Origin: Nesterenkonia sp. PF2B19
GTDB taxonomy: Bacteria > Actinomycetota > Actinomycetes > Actinomycetales > Micrococcaceae
DNA: 64,000 bases
Assembly (NCBI RefSeq): GCF_001758425.2
Contig: NZ_MDSS02000010.1
Location: 1-64,000, forward strand
Direction of reading: 5' to 3'
Part shown: positions 1 through 8,486 of the stretch, in pieces
Numbering within the stretch: position 1 is the stretch's first letter
Layout of the letters: each line of letters begins with the position of its first letter
Notes under the pieces: model-generated
Seen by the model: only the letters and a program-made list of their open reading frames with translations
Database searches by the model: none
Told to the model about the DNA's origin: nothing
Translations under genes and position numbers: made by a program

Positions 1-675
1 CTCTGCGCGTCGTCGTCGCGCGCGCGCGCGGCCGGCGTGCTCGCCGTCGAGAGCCGCCGTGGCCCGCACGCGGGAGGCCGGGTCGACCGTGCCAGCATCA
101 TCAGCCCCGGCATCGTCAGCCCCGGAGCTCAGGCGCAGGACGAACTCGGCCGGGGCCTCGGAGCTGAGCGAGAGGTGAATGGTCTCGTCTCCATGGCGCG
201 GCTCCGCTCGGAGGGTCTGGCGCCCCCGCCGGGCGTCCTGCCAGCTGATCTCGACGACGCCGGTGCGCAGGTCCACATCACGCCGCCGGCTGCCCGGCAC
301 CGGGTCCGCCTCCGGATCGGTGATCACCAGTCGGGCGGCGGGCACGAAGGGATCCGTCCAGATCAGGGCGCCGCCGGGGCTGTGCTCCTCGGCCGCCTCG
401 GCGAGCAGATCTCCCGCGGAATCGGCGTCGCCCTCGAGCAGCGCCTGGCGCATGGCGGGAAGCCGGGCCTGCAGGTCGGGCGCCGGCATGTGGGGGTTCG
501 CGGGTAGGAAGAACCACTCATGGGTGAGGTCCACGCGGTGCTCCCGGGGGTCCCCGTGGATGAGGGCGCCCACCCTGCCGGTGCCCACCGGCAGGCCGTG
601 CTCCCAGTCCTCACCGGCGGAGACGCTGGTGAACGCGCCTGGCGCCTCGTCGGGACGGGCTGACGGCGTGGCCAT
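1..675 (-). CDS. GH95-like glycoside hydrolase (alpha-L-fucosidase/galactosidase type), N-terminal part
   Basis: The open frame runs off the left edge, so only the first 225 residues are present. The N-terminus carries GLPVGTGRVGALIHG followed by a helix-rich DLQARLPAMRQALLEGD stretch, which resembles the N-terminal domain of GH95 enzymes (family form LPxGNGRLGAMxxG). GH95 members release alpha-L-fucose or alpha-L-galactose from plant or host glycans. There is no signal peptide, so it is probably cytoplasmic and acts on imported oligosaccharides. The ATG at 675 has AGAGGA five bases upstream and starts 28 bp after the ABC permease stop, so it is the fourth gene of the SBP-permease-permease operon. 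The catalytic region lies outside the window, so family assignment is probable, not certain. Confidence 0.7.
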   Translation of the reverse strand, partial: MATPSARPDEAPGAFTSVSAGEDWEHGLPVGTGRVGALIHGDPREHRVDLTHEWFFLPANPHMPAPDLQARLPAMRQALLEGDADSAGDLLAEAAEEHSPGGALIWTDPFVPAARLVITDPEADPVPGSRRRDVDLRTGVVEISWQDARRGRQTLRAEPRHGDETIHLSLSSEAPAEFVLRLSSGADDAGADDAGTVDPASRVRATAALDGEHAGRARARRRRAE

Positions 676-703
676 CCGGTTCCTCTCGCTCAGGGGGTGC
701 TGC

Positions 704-1660
704 TCACTTCAGGCCGGTGGTGGCGATGCCCTTGACCAGGTACCTCTGACCCATGATGAAGAAGGCCACGATGGGAAGCAAGGACACCACTGACATGGCG
801 AACATGGGGCCCCATGACGACTGACCTTCAGCATCCATGAACTGTCGCAGCGCCAACGGCACCGTGTACAGGTCGGGGTTGGTGATGTAGATCAGCGGAG
901 AGAAGAACTCGTTCCAGGTGCTGATGAAGGTGAAGATCGCCGTCGTCGCGAAGGCCGGGATGCACAGCGGGGCGATGATCTGGAAGAAGATCCGGAAGGG
1001 ACCGCAGCCGTCGATCCGGGCGGCGTCGTCGAGCTCCCGGGGCAGGGCCCGCATGAACTGGACCATCAGGAAGATGAAGAACGCGTTGGAGGCCAGGAAG
1101 TTCGGCACGACCAGCGGCAGGTAGGTGTTCAGCCAACCGAGCTCGGAGAAGATGATGTACTGCGGGATCAGCAGCACATGCCCCGGCAGCATCAGGGTCA
1201 CCAGGGCCAGGCCGAAGAACAGCTTGCGGCCGGGGAACTCCAGACGGGCGAACGCGTAGGCCGCGAGCGCCGAGCTGACCACGGTGCCCACGATGCTCAG
1301 GCTCACCACGATCGCGGAGTTCACCAGATAGTGGCCGAACGGGTGCTGCAGGGAGTTCCACCCCTCCGTGTAGTTCTCGAACCGCCACTCGGAGGGCCAC
1401 AGACCCTGCTCGGTGAAGATGTTGGCGTCCGGCTTCACGGAGCTGGAGAGCATCCACAGCAGCGGGTACATCATCACCAGCGCCACACCGCAGAGGATCA
1501 CGTGGCGCAGGAACCGGCTGCGTGCGGTGTCCTGGGCGTCGACGCCGCTGATCTCCGCCTCGCCGGAGTCCCGGTGCCGACGTCGTCGTCCTCCGGTGCC
1601 GCGCCGCGGCCTCATGGTGGGCGCGGGGGCGGGCGCCACAGGGCTGGTGGGAATCGCCAT
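704..1660 (-). CDS. Carbohydrate ABC transporter permease, MalG type
   Basis: Inner-membrane subunit of a CUT1-type sugar importer, 318 residues. The hydrophilic Arg-rich N-terminus (about 55 residues) precedes six predicted spans. The EAA-loop signature lies at LPRELDDAARIDGCGPFRIF, where the ATPase docks. The C-terminus GQRYLVKGIATTGLK is typical of MalG-like permeases. The ATG at 1660 was chosen over upstream starts because homology and the neighbouring permease stop (1678) fit it. It belongs to the operon SBP (4033), permease, this gene and the GH95-like gene. No ATPase gene is in the operon, as is common in actinobacteria that share an MsiK-type ATPase. The substrate is inferred to be a pectin-derived oligosaccharide from the operator shared with the pectate lyase gene. 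Confidence 0.93.
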   Translation of the reverse strand: MAIPTSPVAPAPAPTMRPRRGTGGRRRRHRDSGEAEISGVDAQDTARSRFLRHVILCGVALVMMYPLLWMLSSSVKPDANIFTEQGLWPSEWRFENYTEGWNSLQHPFGHYLVNSAIVVSLSIVGTVVSSALAAYAFARLEFPGRKLFFGLALVTLMLPGHVLLIPQYIIFSELGWLNTYLPLVVPNFLASNAFFIFLMVQFMRALPRELDDAARIDGCGPFRIFFQIIAPLCIPAFATTAIFTFISTWNEFFSPLIYITNPDLYTVPLALRQFMDAEGQSSWGPMFAMSVVSLLPIVAFFIMGQRYLVKGIATTGLK

Positions 1661-1677
1661 GGTCGGTCTGCCTTCTC

Positions 1678-2660
1678 TCAGTTCTCGTAGTAGACCCAGT
1701 ACTTCTGCGCGATGAAGTTCAGCGCGGTGAACGCCGCGATGATCACCAGCAGCAGCCAGGCCATCGCCGAGGCGTAGCCCATGTTGAACCGGCTGAACCC
1801 CTCGATGTAGAGGTTCAGGTTGTAGAAGAGGGTGGAGCCCGCGGGCCCGCCTGAACCGTTGGAGAGCACGTAGCCCTGGGTGAAGGTCTGCAGCGTGCCG
1901 ATCGTGGAGAGCACCAGGTTGAAGAAGATGATCGGGCTGATCAGCGGCAGCGTGATGGAGCGGAACTGCCTCCACCGGGAGGCGCCGTCCACGGAGGCGG
2001 CCTCGTAGTACATGGTCGGCACCTGCCGCAGCGAAGCGAGGAAGATGACCATGGGTGCGCCGAAGGTCCACACGTTGAGGATGATCAGCACGCTCAGCGC
2101 GGTGCTGGGGTCGGACACCCAGGCGGGGCCTTCGATGCCGAACCAGCCCAGGAAGGTGTTGACGATGCCGCGGGTGCCGAAGATCTGCCGCCAGAGCATC
2201 ACGATCGCCACGCTGCCGCCCAGCAGGGACGGCAGGTAGTAGACGGCCCGGTACAGCGGCAGCCCCCGGATGCCCTTGTTCAGCGCGAGCGCGACCCCCA
2301 GTGCGGCGATCAGCGAGAGCGGCACGGAGACGAACGTGTAGGTGAAGGTGACGATCAGTGACTGCCCCACCGCGGGTCCCGGAACAGTTCGATGAAGTTG
2401 GCGAAGCCGACCCACTCCGGAGGGGTGAGCAGGTCGTAGTCGGTGAATCCCAGGTACAGCGAGGCCCCGAACGGGACGATCGTGAACAGCATCCCCAGGA
2501 ACCAGGGCGCCAGGAAGAGGTATCCCGCCCACTGGACCTGGCCTCGCCCTCCTCTCCGCCGACGGCGGCGCGGCGCCGTCGACGGTGTCGCGGCAGGCCC
2601 CGGGGAGCCCGAGGGCCCCTCGGGCCGGGCCTCCGGCGCCTGGGTGGTGGTCATCGCCAT
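1678..2660 (-). pseudogene. Carbohydrate ABC transporter permease, MalF type, split by a -1 frameshift
   Basis: The first membrane subunit of the importer. Residues 1-99 (ATG at 2660, Pro/Arg-rich tail then the first span WAGYLFLAPWFLGMLFTIVP) read in one frame that ends with FRDPRWGSH and a stop at about 2355. The rest, GQSLIVTFTYTFVSVPLSL through the EAA loop (YYEAASVDGASRWRQFR) to KYWVYYEN, reads in the next frame. Adding one G to the G4 run at 2365-2368 restores a continuous 327-residue permease with DPRWGQSLIVTFTYT at the join, which matches the paralogue at 15149-16081. Both halves are fully conserved, so a sequencing error is more likely than decay. It is second in the operon after the binding protein. 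Confidence 0.88.
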
Positions 2661-2692
2661 CTCATGGCTCCTCTCGCTCCGCCCGGCGGCCC

Positions 2693-4033
2693 TCAGGCCA
2701 GTCCCATGGCGCCGTCGGCGGTCTCCCGCAGCCGCTGGGCGGCCTGCTCCGGAGTCATGCGCCCGAACTGGACCTCCTCGTCGACCTCGGTGAGCTTGTC
2801 CTGCACGGCGGAGCCGCCGGCGGGGTCGGGCCGGGACTCCGGCAGGTCCTCCTCGGCGAGGTCGAGGATGTACTGCATGGACTCCTGGTCGGCTTCGCTG
2901 AGGCTGTCGGAGATCTCCTGGGCCACCGCTTCGCTGGAGGGCAGACCTCGGGTGACCCCGACGGCGGCGTTGCCCTCGGCGTCGTTGATCATGAAGTTCA
3001 GCAGGTCCAGGGCGCCCTCGACGTTGGGAGCCTCCGCCCCGATGGACCAGTACATGGCGGTGTCGATGGACATCCCGCGGCGGGCGCCCTGCACCTCTCC
3101 GGGGAAGCGACAGAGCTGCAGCGGACCCTCGACGACGTCGCCGAAGACCTCGAGATTGTTGGTGGGGATGACCTGGCCGGCCACGAGGCCGGAGGCGATG
3201 GCGGACTCGGCGGCCGAGTTCCCGGTGATGTCGATGAATCCGGCCGGGGGCAGGCCGCCGCGTTCACGCTGCTCCACCGACATCTCGAACCAGGCGGCCA
3301 GGGTCTCCTCGCTGGCGCCGAACAAGCCGTCCTCGGTGTAGAGCTCCTCGCCGGTCTGGCGCACCCAGACCACCAGGTTCTGCACGGTGGCGAAGGAGAG
3401 GTCCACCCCGTAGACCTCGTCGCCGGCGGCGGCCGCGGCGTCGGTGATCTCCCGGCTGAAGTCCCAGAGGTCCTCCCAGGACCAGGTGAGATGGTCCGGC
3501 ACCTCGGCGCCGTAGTGCTGGGCCCGGTCCGTGTCGATGATGAACCCCACGGCGTTCAGCCCGGCGGGGATGCCGTAGAGGTCATCCCCTACTCGTCCTA
3601 GCGGATAGGTGTCCGGGACGCCGCTCAGGTCCAGCACGTCGGTGTGTTCGCTGAGGTTCAGCAGGGCGCCCCGATCGGCGTACTCGCGGAGTCCGTCGCG
3701 CCGCTGGTTCATCAGGTCCGGGATGTCTCCGGCGGCGAAGCGGGTCGCCATGCGGTCCTGATAGGGCCCCGAGTCGGCGTAGTCGGTGGTGATGCTCAGC
3801 TCCGGGTGACGTTCCCGGTAGACGTCCAGCATGGCCTCGGTCTGCTCCGCGCGGGTGGCGTCTCCCCACCAGATCACATTCAACGACTCGGAGCTCCCGC
3901 CGGCGGAGGCGCTGCCGCCCCCGAAGCGGTCGCAGCCCGCCAGGGAGATCGCGGCGGCCCCGCCGAGCCCGAGGCCGAGCAGCGTGCGGCGACTCAGCGC
4001 CGACCGGGCCAGAGTGCGTCGTGCCATGTCCAT
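2693..4033 (-). CDS. Extracellular solute-binding lipoprotein of a sugar ABC transporter
   Basis: A 446-residue periplasm-equivalent sugar receptor (family 1 solute-binding protein). The N-terminus has an RR motif at residues 15-16, a hydrophobic core and a lipobox ISLAGC with Cys34 as the lipidation site, so it is anchored outside the membrane, possibly by the Tat route. LNVIWWGDATRAEQTEAMLD and later TDYADSGPYQDRMATRFAAGD are typical of the family. The ATG at 4033 has AAGGAG six bases upstream. It is the first gene of the operon with permeases at 2660 and 1660 and the GH95-like gene. A perfect LacI-type palindrome lies at 4077-4092, 44 bp upstream of the start. Likely ligands are pectin fragments, by operator sharing. 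Confidence 0.93.
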   Translation of the reverse strand: MDMARRTLARSALSRRTLLGLGLGGAAAISLAGCDRFGGGSASAGGSSESLNVIWWGDATRAEQTEAMLDVYRERHPELSITTDYADSGPYQDRMATRFAAGDIPDLMNQRRDGLREYADRGALLNLSEHTDVLDLSGVPDTYPLGRVGDDLYGIPAGLNAVGFIIDTDRAQHYGAEVPDHLTWSWEDLWDFSREITDAAAAAGDEVYGVDLSFATVQNLVVWVRQTGEELYTEDGLFGASEETLAAWFEMSVEQRERGGLPPAGFIDITGNSAAESAIASGLVAGQVIPTNNLEVFGDVVEGPLQLCRFPGEVQGARRGMSIDTAMYWSIGAEAPNVEGALDLLNFMINDAEGNAAVGVTRGLPSSEAVAQEISDSLSEADQESMQYILDLAEEDLPESRPDPAGGSAVQDKLTEVDEEVQFGRMTPEQAAQRLRETADGAMGLA

Positions 4034-4076
4034 GGAACTCTCCTTGTCGCTCGTGACGGTCCCGCGTCACTCCGGC

Positions 4077-4092
4077 GAGAAACCGGTTTCTC
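4077..4092. promoter_or_regulatory. LacI-type operator before the ABC/GH95 operon
   Basis: GAGAAACCGGTTTCTC is a perfect 16-bp palindrome with the central CG of LacI-family operators. The identical 16 bp occur at 4900-4915 before the pectate lyase gene. Its position just upstream of the binding-protein start suggests repression that is relieved by a pectin metabolite. The cognate regulator is not identified; the two LacI proteins in the window have other candidate sites. Confidence 0.75.
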
Positions 4093-4301
4093 GTGAAGGG
4101 ATGGCGCCACAGTACTCTGTGACCCATGCCACTTCAACAGCTGAACGGCGATCCGATGATGCCGCTCTCGTGTCACCTCATGCGCGGCGGGCATGAGACG
4201 CACGGGCGCGGAGCTGTGCGGCGCGCCACCCCACTCCCGGAACCACGCATCCTCGATTAGGCTGAACACGTCACATCGCGCAGTCCACAAAGGAGCACAC
4301 C

Positions 4302-4729
4302 ATGCCAGGTCCGATCATCGTCGCGTCGACGGAAGCCCCACGGCCCGCAAGGCCGCGGAGAAGGCCCGTGAACTCGCCACCAGGCTGAACGCCCCGCTGC
4401 ACGTCGTCTCGGCCTACGCCGACGACCGCACCGAGGTCGTCAACAGCGGGTCGGACCAGTGGGTCGTCTCAGACGCTGACAACGCCCGCTACATCGCCGA
4501 GAAGGTCTCCGAGTCGCTCAAGGCCCCGGGCGTGGAGATCCTGCCCCGCTCCGTGCACGGCAAGCCGGCCGACGCCCTGATCAGCTATGCGGAGAAGATC
4601 GACGCCGACGTCATCGTCGTCGGCAACCAGCGCATGCGCGGGGTGCGTCGCGTGCTCGGCAGCGTGGCCAACTCGGTCTCCCACAACGCCACCTGCGACG
4701 TCTACATCGCCAACACCTACGCGGACTGA
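4302..4729 (+). pseudogene. Universal stress protein family, frameshifted near the N-terminus
   Basis: A small UspA-fold protein, 142 residues when the frame is restored. The start ATG at 4302 follows AGGAG (AAAGGAGCACACC). Seven residues in (MPGPIIV) the frame breaks at about 4323: adding one G gives IIVGVDGSPTARKAAEKA, the canonical beta1/loop/alpha1 of the family. The rest reads cleanly to VIVVGNQRMRGVRRVLGSVANSVSHNATCDVYIANTYAD, which includes the G-x2-G-x9-G(S) ATP-binding-like motif (GNQRMRGVRRVLGSVANSVSH). Such cytoplasmic proteins bind ATP or act in stress survival; the exact role is unknown. It is a single-gene unit with a terminator at 4760. A sequencing error is the likely cause of the break. 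Confidence 0.85.
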
Positions 4730-4759
4730 CGCCCAGCGTCAGACCCAGCGTCAGCGGCC

Positions 4760-4797
4760 ACGACGGCGGCTCCGGCATCTGCCGGGGCCGCCGTCGT
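4760..4797 (+). terminator. Rho-independent-like terminator after the universal stress gene
   Basis: ACGACGGCGGC (4760-4770) pairs with GCCGCCGTCGT (4787-4797) around an inner CCGGCA/TGCCGG stem. There is no long T run, as is usual in high-GC actinobacteria. Confidence 0.7.
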
Positions 4798-4837
4798 CGT
4801 CAGCGGGGAACACGGTGGACAGCATCTGCGTCATGAC

Positions 4838-4851
4838 GTGATGTGCATCAC
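4838..4851. promoter_or_regulatory. CRP/GlxR-like site before the pectate lyase gene
   Basis: GTGATGTGCATCAC matches the GTGA-N6-TCAC core of CRP/GlxR-type cAMP receptor sites. It lies about 50 bp upstream of the LacI-type operator at 4900, suggesting global carbon control plus specific induction. A second site of the same form is at 45280-45293. Confidence 0.5.
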
Positions 4852-4899
4852 ATGATGCCCCATCGGTCCTGGACCTCCTCAGGCCGGCGATCTACCGTC

Positions 4900-4915
4900 G
4901 AGAAACCGGTTTCTC
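4900..4915. promoter_or_regulatory. LacI-type operator before the pectate lyase/pectinesterase gene
   Basis: GAGAAACCGGTTTCTC is identical to the palindrome at 4077-4092. It lies 66 bp upstream of the preferred start codon at 4981, so an upstream ATG at 4921, only six bases after the operator, is unlikely to be the real start. Confidence 0.75.
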
Positions 4916-4980
4916 ACCGGATGGCGTCCCTGCCCGTCCGGTCGGACCCGGCATGGATCCCTCGACGCGAAAGGCCAGCG

Positions 4981-7900
4981 ATGCCCCTCACCGTCCCCGA
5001 CCCGCAGACTCGTCCACCCACCAGCAGACACCTCCGACGGCGCGCCCGACGGTCCGCCGTCTCGACGCTGCTGGCCGCTTCCCTGCTGGCAGGCTCCGGC
5101 CTCACGCCAGCACAGGCGACGCCGTCGGCACCGGCGCCGCTGTCGGTGACGCCTCCGGCGACCACCACCTCCACCACCTCCACCGCCTCCACCACCCTGT
5201 CCGCGGAGGACCAGCTCGCCCGGGAGACCCTTTCTCCGGGCGACGGCTGGGCGTCCGCCGACGGCGGCACCACCGGCGGGACGGAGGCCGAGGAGATCGT
5301 CGAAGTCACCAGCCGCGCCGAACTCGTCGACGCCGTCGCCGGGGATGAACCGAAGATCGTGCGCGTCACCGAGGACATCCACGCCGATGAGGCCGATGAC
5401 GGCTCCCTGATGACCTGCGAGGACTATCAGCGCGACGGCTACTCCTGGGAGGACTATCTGGAGGCCTTCGACCCGGAGCAGTGGGACGGCGCCGCCGAGG
5501 GACCTCTCGAGGAGGCCCGCCGTGCCTCCCACCGAGCCCAGGGCGAGCAGATCCGGCTGAAGCCTGGCTCCAACACCACGCTGATCGGCGCTGAGGGCGC
5601 CACACTCACCGGGTTCCAGGTGGAGCTCGCCGAGGTGGACAACGTCATCGTGCGGAACCTGCGGATCTCTGACCCCTATGACTGTTTCCCCCAGTGGAAG
5701 GGGAACGAGTGGGACGTCGAGTGGGACAACGTGACGCTCTCCGGAGCCACGCACGTCTGGCTGGACCACATGACGCTCGACGGCGGCGAGACCGACCACG
5801 CGGCCCAGCCCGAGGTGTTCGGCCAGCAGGTGCACCGCCACGACGGCATGCTGGACATCGTCCGCGCCTCCGACCTGGTGACGGTCTCCTGGAGCCGGTT
5901 CGACGGCCATGACAAGGCGCTGCTGTTCGGCAACGGCGATGACCGCACCTCCGACCGCGGCACGCTGCGCGTGACCATGCACCACAACGAGTTCACCGAC
6001 CTCGTGCAGCGCGCCCCGCGCGTCCGCTACGGACAGGTCCACGTCTACAACAACCTCTACCGAGTCGCCGAGTCCGCCCCGTATCTGTACTCCTGGGGCG
6101 TCGGCGTGGAGTCGAGCATCACGGCCCGGAACAACGCCTTCGAACTGGGCGACGGCGTCACCGCGGCTGACATCATCCACGCCTGGGGAGGCGACGGAAT
6201 CGTCGAGGAGGGCACCCTCGTCGACGGCGAGCCCGTCAACGTGCTGGACGCCTACCTCCAGAAGCATCCGGACGCTCCCCTGAGCGACGAGATCGACGGT
6301 GAGTCCGGCCCCCACGGGGTGGTCCAGACCGCCGCACGCGCCGCCGACGCCGTCGACGAGCACGCCGGAGCGACCCTGACCCCGGAGTGGACCGACCCCA
6401 CCGACCCGGTCGCCGCCGGCGAGGAGGTGCTGGACCGCATCAAGGCCCCCGACACCACCACCGAGGCGGGCCCCGTGTGGTCCCCCACGCCGACCGGATT
6501 CGCCGCCACCCCCACCGACGACCTCCCCCAGGGGACCACCGGAGGCACCGGCGGCCCGACCGTCACCGTCGAGGACGCCGAGGAGCTCGCCCACTGGGCC
6601 GGCCAGGAGGAGCCGGTGACCATCTTCATCAAGGGAGCCGTCGAGGTCGAGGAGCTCGGAGAGATGATCCGGGTGGCCGGCGACAAGACGATCGTGGGGC
6701 TGAACTCCCGCGCCGCGCTCGTCGGCGGCGGATTCTTCCTGGATGAGGTGCAGAACGTGATCATCCGCAATCTGCGCATCCGCGACTCCTACGTCCCCGG
6801 CGACTGGGACGGCAAGGAGAACGACCACGACGGCGTCCGTGTCGACACCTCCTCGCATGTCTGGCTCGACCACATCGACTTCACCCGGATCGGAGACGGC
6901 GAGGCCGACCTGCGCAAGGACTCCACCGCGATGACGCTGTCCTGGAACATCTTCCGGGACCACAACAAGGCCATCGGGGTGGGCTGGACGGACAATGTCG
7001 AGACCACGCTGACCATGCATCACAACTGGTTCTCCAACTCGTACCAGCGCAATGCGAGCATCGACAACGTCGCCGCCGGCCACCTCTACAACAACCTCGT
7101 GGAGGGCTTCGGCCAGTACGGCACCATGTCCCGCGGGGCCGCGCAGCTGGTCATCGAGAACAGCGTCTACGCCCATGGCGAGGACCCTGTGGTCGCCAAG
7201 GACCCGGAGTCCCAGGTGGAGCTGCGGGGGAACAGCTTCACCGACGTGCGGGGACGCCGGGATGACACTGGGCCGACCTTCGAACCCTCCGAGCATTACG
7301 ACTACACCGCCGACCCGGTGGACGACGTCCGCCGTCTGGTGACCGCCGACGCCGGTCCGCTCGGCGCCCCGGAGAAGGTCGGCCGGACCGTGACCGTGGC
7401 CCTGGACGGCAGCAGGGACTACGAATCCGTGACCGCGGCCGTCGGTGCCGCCTGGCGGGCTGATCGTCCCGTGGACATCGTCATCGAGCCGGGCGTCTAT
7501 GAGGAGGTCGTCCGTCTCTGGCCCGGCATGGAGGGCATCACCGTCCGCGGCGCCACCGGTGATCCGGAGGACGTCGTGATCTCCTACGACCTGGCCGCCG
7601 GACAGGAGAAGTTCTACGGCGGGACCTTCGGCCTCACCGGCTCCCCCACGGTGGCTGTGCTCGCCGAGGACGTCACCCTGCAGAGCCTGACGATCGAGAA
7701 CGCCTATGACGAGGAGGAGCACGGCCCCAGCCAGGCAGTGGCGCTGCGCACGGCCGCTGATCGGGTGGTCCTCGACGATGTGCGCCTGCTGGGGAATCAG
7801 GACACGTTCCTCGCGGACACGCCGTCACGGGACGAGGGCGCACGGGTCTACATGCGGGACTCGTACCTGGAGGGCGATGTGGACTTCCTCTTCGGCGGGG

Positions 7901-8340
7901 CCACCGCCGTCGTCGAGAACTCCCACATCCACTCGCTGGACCGCGGTGAGGAGCACACCAACGGCTATGTGGGCGCACCGGCCACCCACACCGGCGCTCC
8001 GGGCTTCCTGATCCTGGACAGCACCTTCACCTCGGACGCGGCCGAGGGCACCGTGCACCTGGGGCGGCCGTGGCACCCCAGCAGCAACCCGGACGTGGAG
8101 CCGTCGATGATCGTGCGCGATTCCGAGCTGGGGGCCCATATCGCCACGCCCGCCTGGGCGGACATGGGCGGCCACTCATGGGAGGACAGCCTGCTGGCCG
8201 AGTACGGCAACACCGGTCCGGGCGCTGTGCCCGACGGCGAGACCTGGGAGGGTCGGCCGCAGCTCACCGAGGAAGAGGCCGCCGAGCACACCCGGGAGGC
8301 GTATCTGACCGGTGACGACACGTGGCGCCCGTGGCGGTGA
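4981..8340 (+). CDS. Secreted multidomain pectinase: two PL1 pectate lyase domains plus a CE8 pectin methylesterase domain
   Basis: A 1119-residue secreted enzyme. The ATG at 4981 follows AAAGG; it gives a signal peptide with an Arg-rich n-region (RRRARRSAVSTLLAASLLAG) cut near PAQA. Residues about 105-370 form a first PL1 beta-helix with HVWLDHMTLDGG, HDKALLFGNGDD and the catalytic QRAPRVRYGQVHVYNN. Residues about 525-745 form a second PL1 domain with HVWLDHIDFT and HNKAIGVGW, but its Arg motif is QRNASIDNVAAGHLYNN, so its activity is uncertain. Residues about 803-1119 are a CE8 pectinesterase with NQDTF (Gln940, Asp941), VDFLFGG (Asp968) and LGRPW (Arg1029, Trp1031). Together it would de-esterify and cleave homogalacturonan outside the cell. 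Expression is probably controlled by the 4838 and 4900 sites. Confidence 0.95.
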   Translation: MPLTVPDPQTRPPTSRHLRRRARRSAVSTLLAASLLAGSGLTPAQATPSAPAPLSVTPPATTTSTTSTASTTLSAEDQLARETLSPGDGWASADGGTTGGTEAEEIVEVTSRAELVDAVAGDEPKIVRVTEDIHADEADDGSLMTCEDYQRDGYSWEDYLEAFDPEQWDGAAEGPLEEARRASHRAQGEQIRLKPGSNTTLIGAEGATLTGFQVELAEVDNVIVRNLRISDPYDCFPQWKGNEWDVEWDNVTLSGATHVWLDHMTLDGGETDHAAQPEVFGQQVHRHDGMLDIVRASDLVTVSWSRFDGHDKALLFGNGDDRTSDRGTLRVTMHHNEFTDLVQRAPRVRYGQVHVYNNLYRVAESAPYLYSWGVGVESSITARNNAFELGDGVTAADIIHAWGGDGIVEEGTLVDGEPVNVLDAYLQKHPDAPLSDEIDGESGPHGVVQTAARAADAVDEHAGATLTPEWTDPTDPVAAGEEVLDRIKAPDTTTEAGPVWSPTPTGFAATPTDDLPQGTTGGTGGPTVTVEDAEELAHWAGQEEPVTIFIKGAVEVEELGEMIRVAGDKTIVGLNSRAALVGGGFFLDEVQNVIIRNLRIRDSYVPGDWDGKENDHDGVRVDTSSHVWLDHIDFTRIGDGEADLRKDSTAMTLSWNIFRDHNKAIGVGWTDNVETTLTMHHNWFSNSYQRNASIDNVAAGHLYNNLVEGFGQYGTMSRGAAQLVIENSVYAHGEDPVVAKDPESQVELRGNSFTDVRGRRDDTGPTFEPSEHYDYTADPVDDVRRLVTADAGPLGAPEKVGRTVTVALDGSRDYESVTAAVGAAWRADRPVDIVIEPGVYEEVVRLWPGMEGITVRGATGDPEDVVISYDLAAGQEKFYGGTFGLTGSPTVAVLAEDVTLQSLTIENAYDEEEHGPSQAVALRTAADRVVLDDVRLLGNQDTFLADTPSRDEGARVYMRDSYLEGDVDFLFGGATAVVENSHIHSLDRGEEHTNGYVGAPATHTGAPGFLILDSTFTSDAAEGTVHLGRPWHPSSNPDVEPSMIVRDSELGAHIATPAWADMGGHSWEDSLLAEYGNTGPGAVPDGETWEGRPQLTEEEAAEHTREAYLTGDDTWRPWR

Positions 8341-8419
8341 TCCACGCCCCGGTGGGCCACGCGCCGGTGATCCACGCCCCGGTGAGCCACGCGCCGGTGA
8401 TCCACGCCCCGGTGAGCGA
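8338..8419 (+). repeat. 15/30-bp tandem repeat at the stop codon of the pectinase gene
   Basis: Starting with the TGA stop, a 30-bp unit is repeated about 2.7 times. Each unit is itself two 15-mers (TGATCCACGCCCCGG and TGAGCCACGCGCCGG). Every 15-mer begins with TGA, so the reading frame is closed repeatedly. Confidence 0.85.
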
Positions 8420-8451
8420 CACAGCGCGCTGACCGCCGCACGGCACGACAC

Positions 8452-8479
8452 GGCGGCCCCGGCACCTGCCGGGGTCGCC
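8452..8479. terminator. Bidirectional terminator between the pectinase and tetR genes
   Basis: GGCGGCCCCGGCA (8452-8464) pairs with TGCCGGGGTCGCC (8467-8479) around a 2-nt loop. It lies between two convergent genes, eight bases from the tetR stop. Confidence 0.7.
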
Positions 8480-8486
8480 GTCGTCC

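Noticed and set aside
4843-4980. Longer pectinase starts at 4843 or 4921
   Set aside because: The 4900-4915 operator would be inside the gene or only six bases from the start, and the signal peptide needs no such extension.
4879-7722. 947-residue antisense frame opposite the pectinase gene
   Set aside because: It is a codon-shadow of the high-GC plus-strand gene, has Val/His/Gly-rich low-complexity content and no recognisable domain.
8338-8419. Tandem 15/30-bp repeat as a CRISPR array
   Set aside because: The copies are directly adjacent with no unique spacers and only about 2.7 units of 30 bp, and no cas genes are near.
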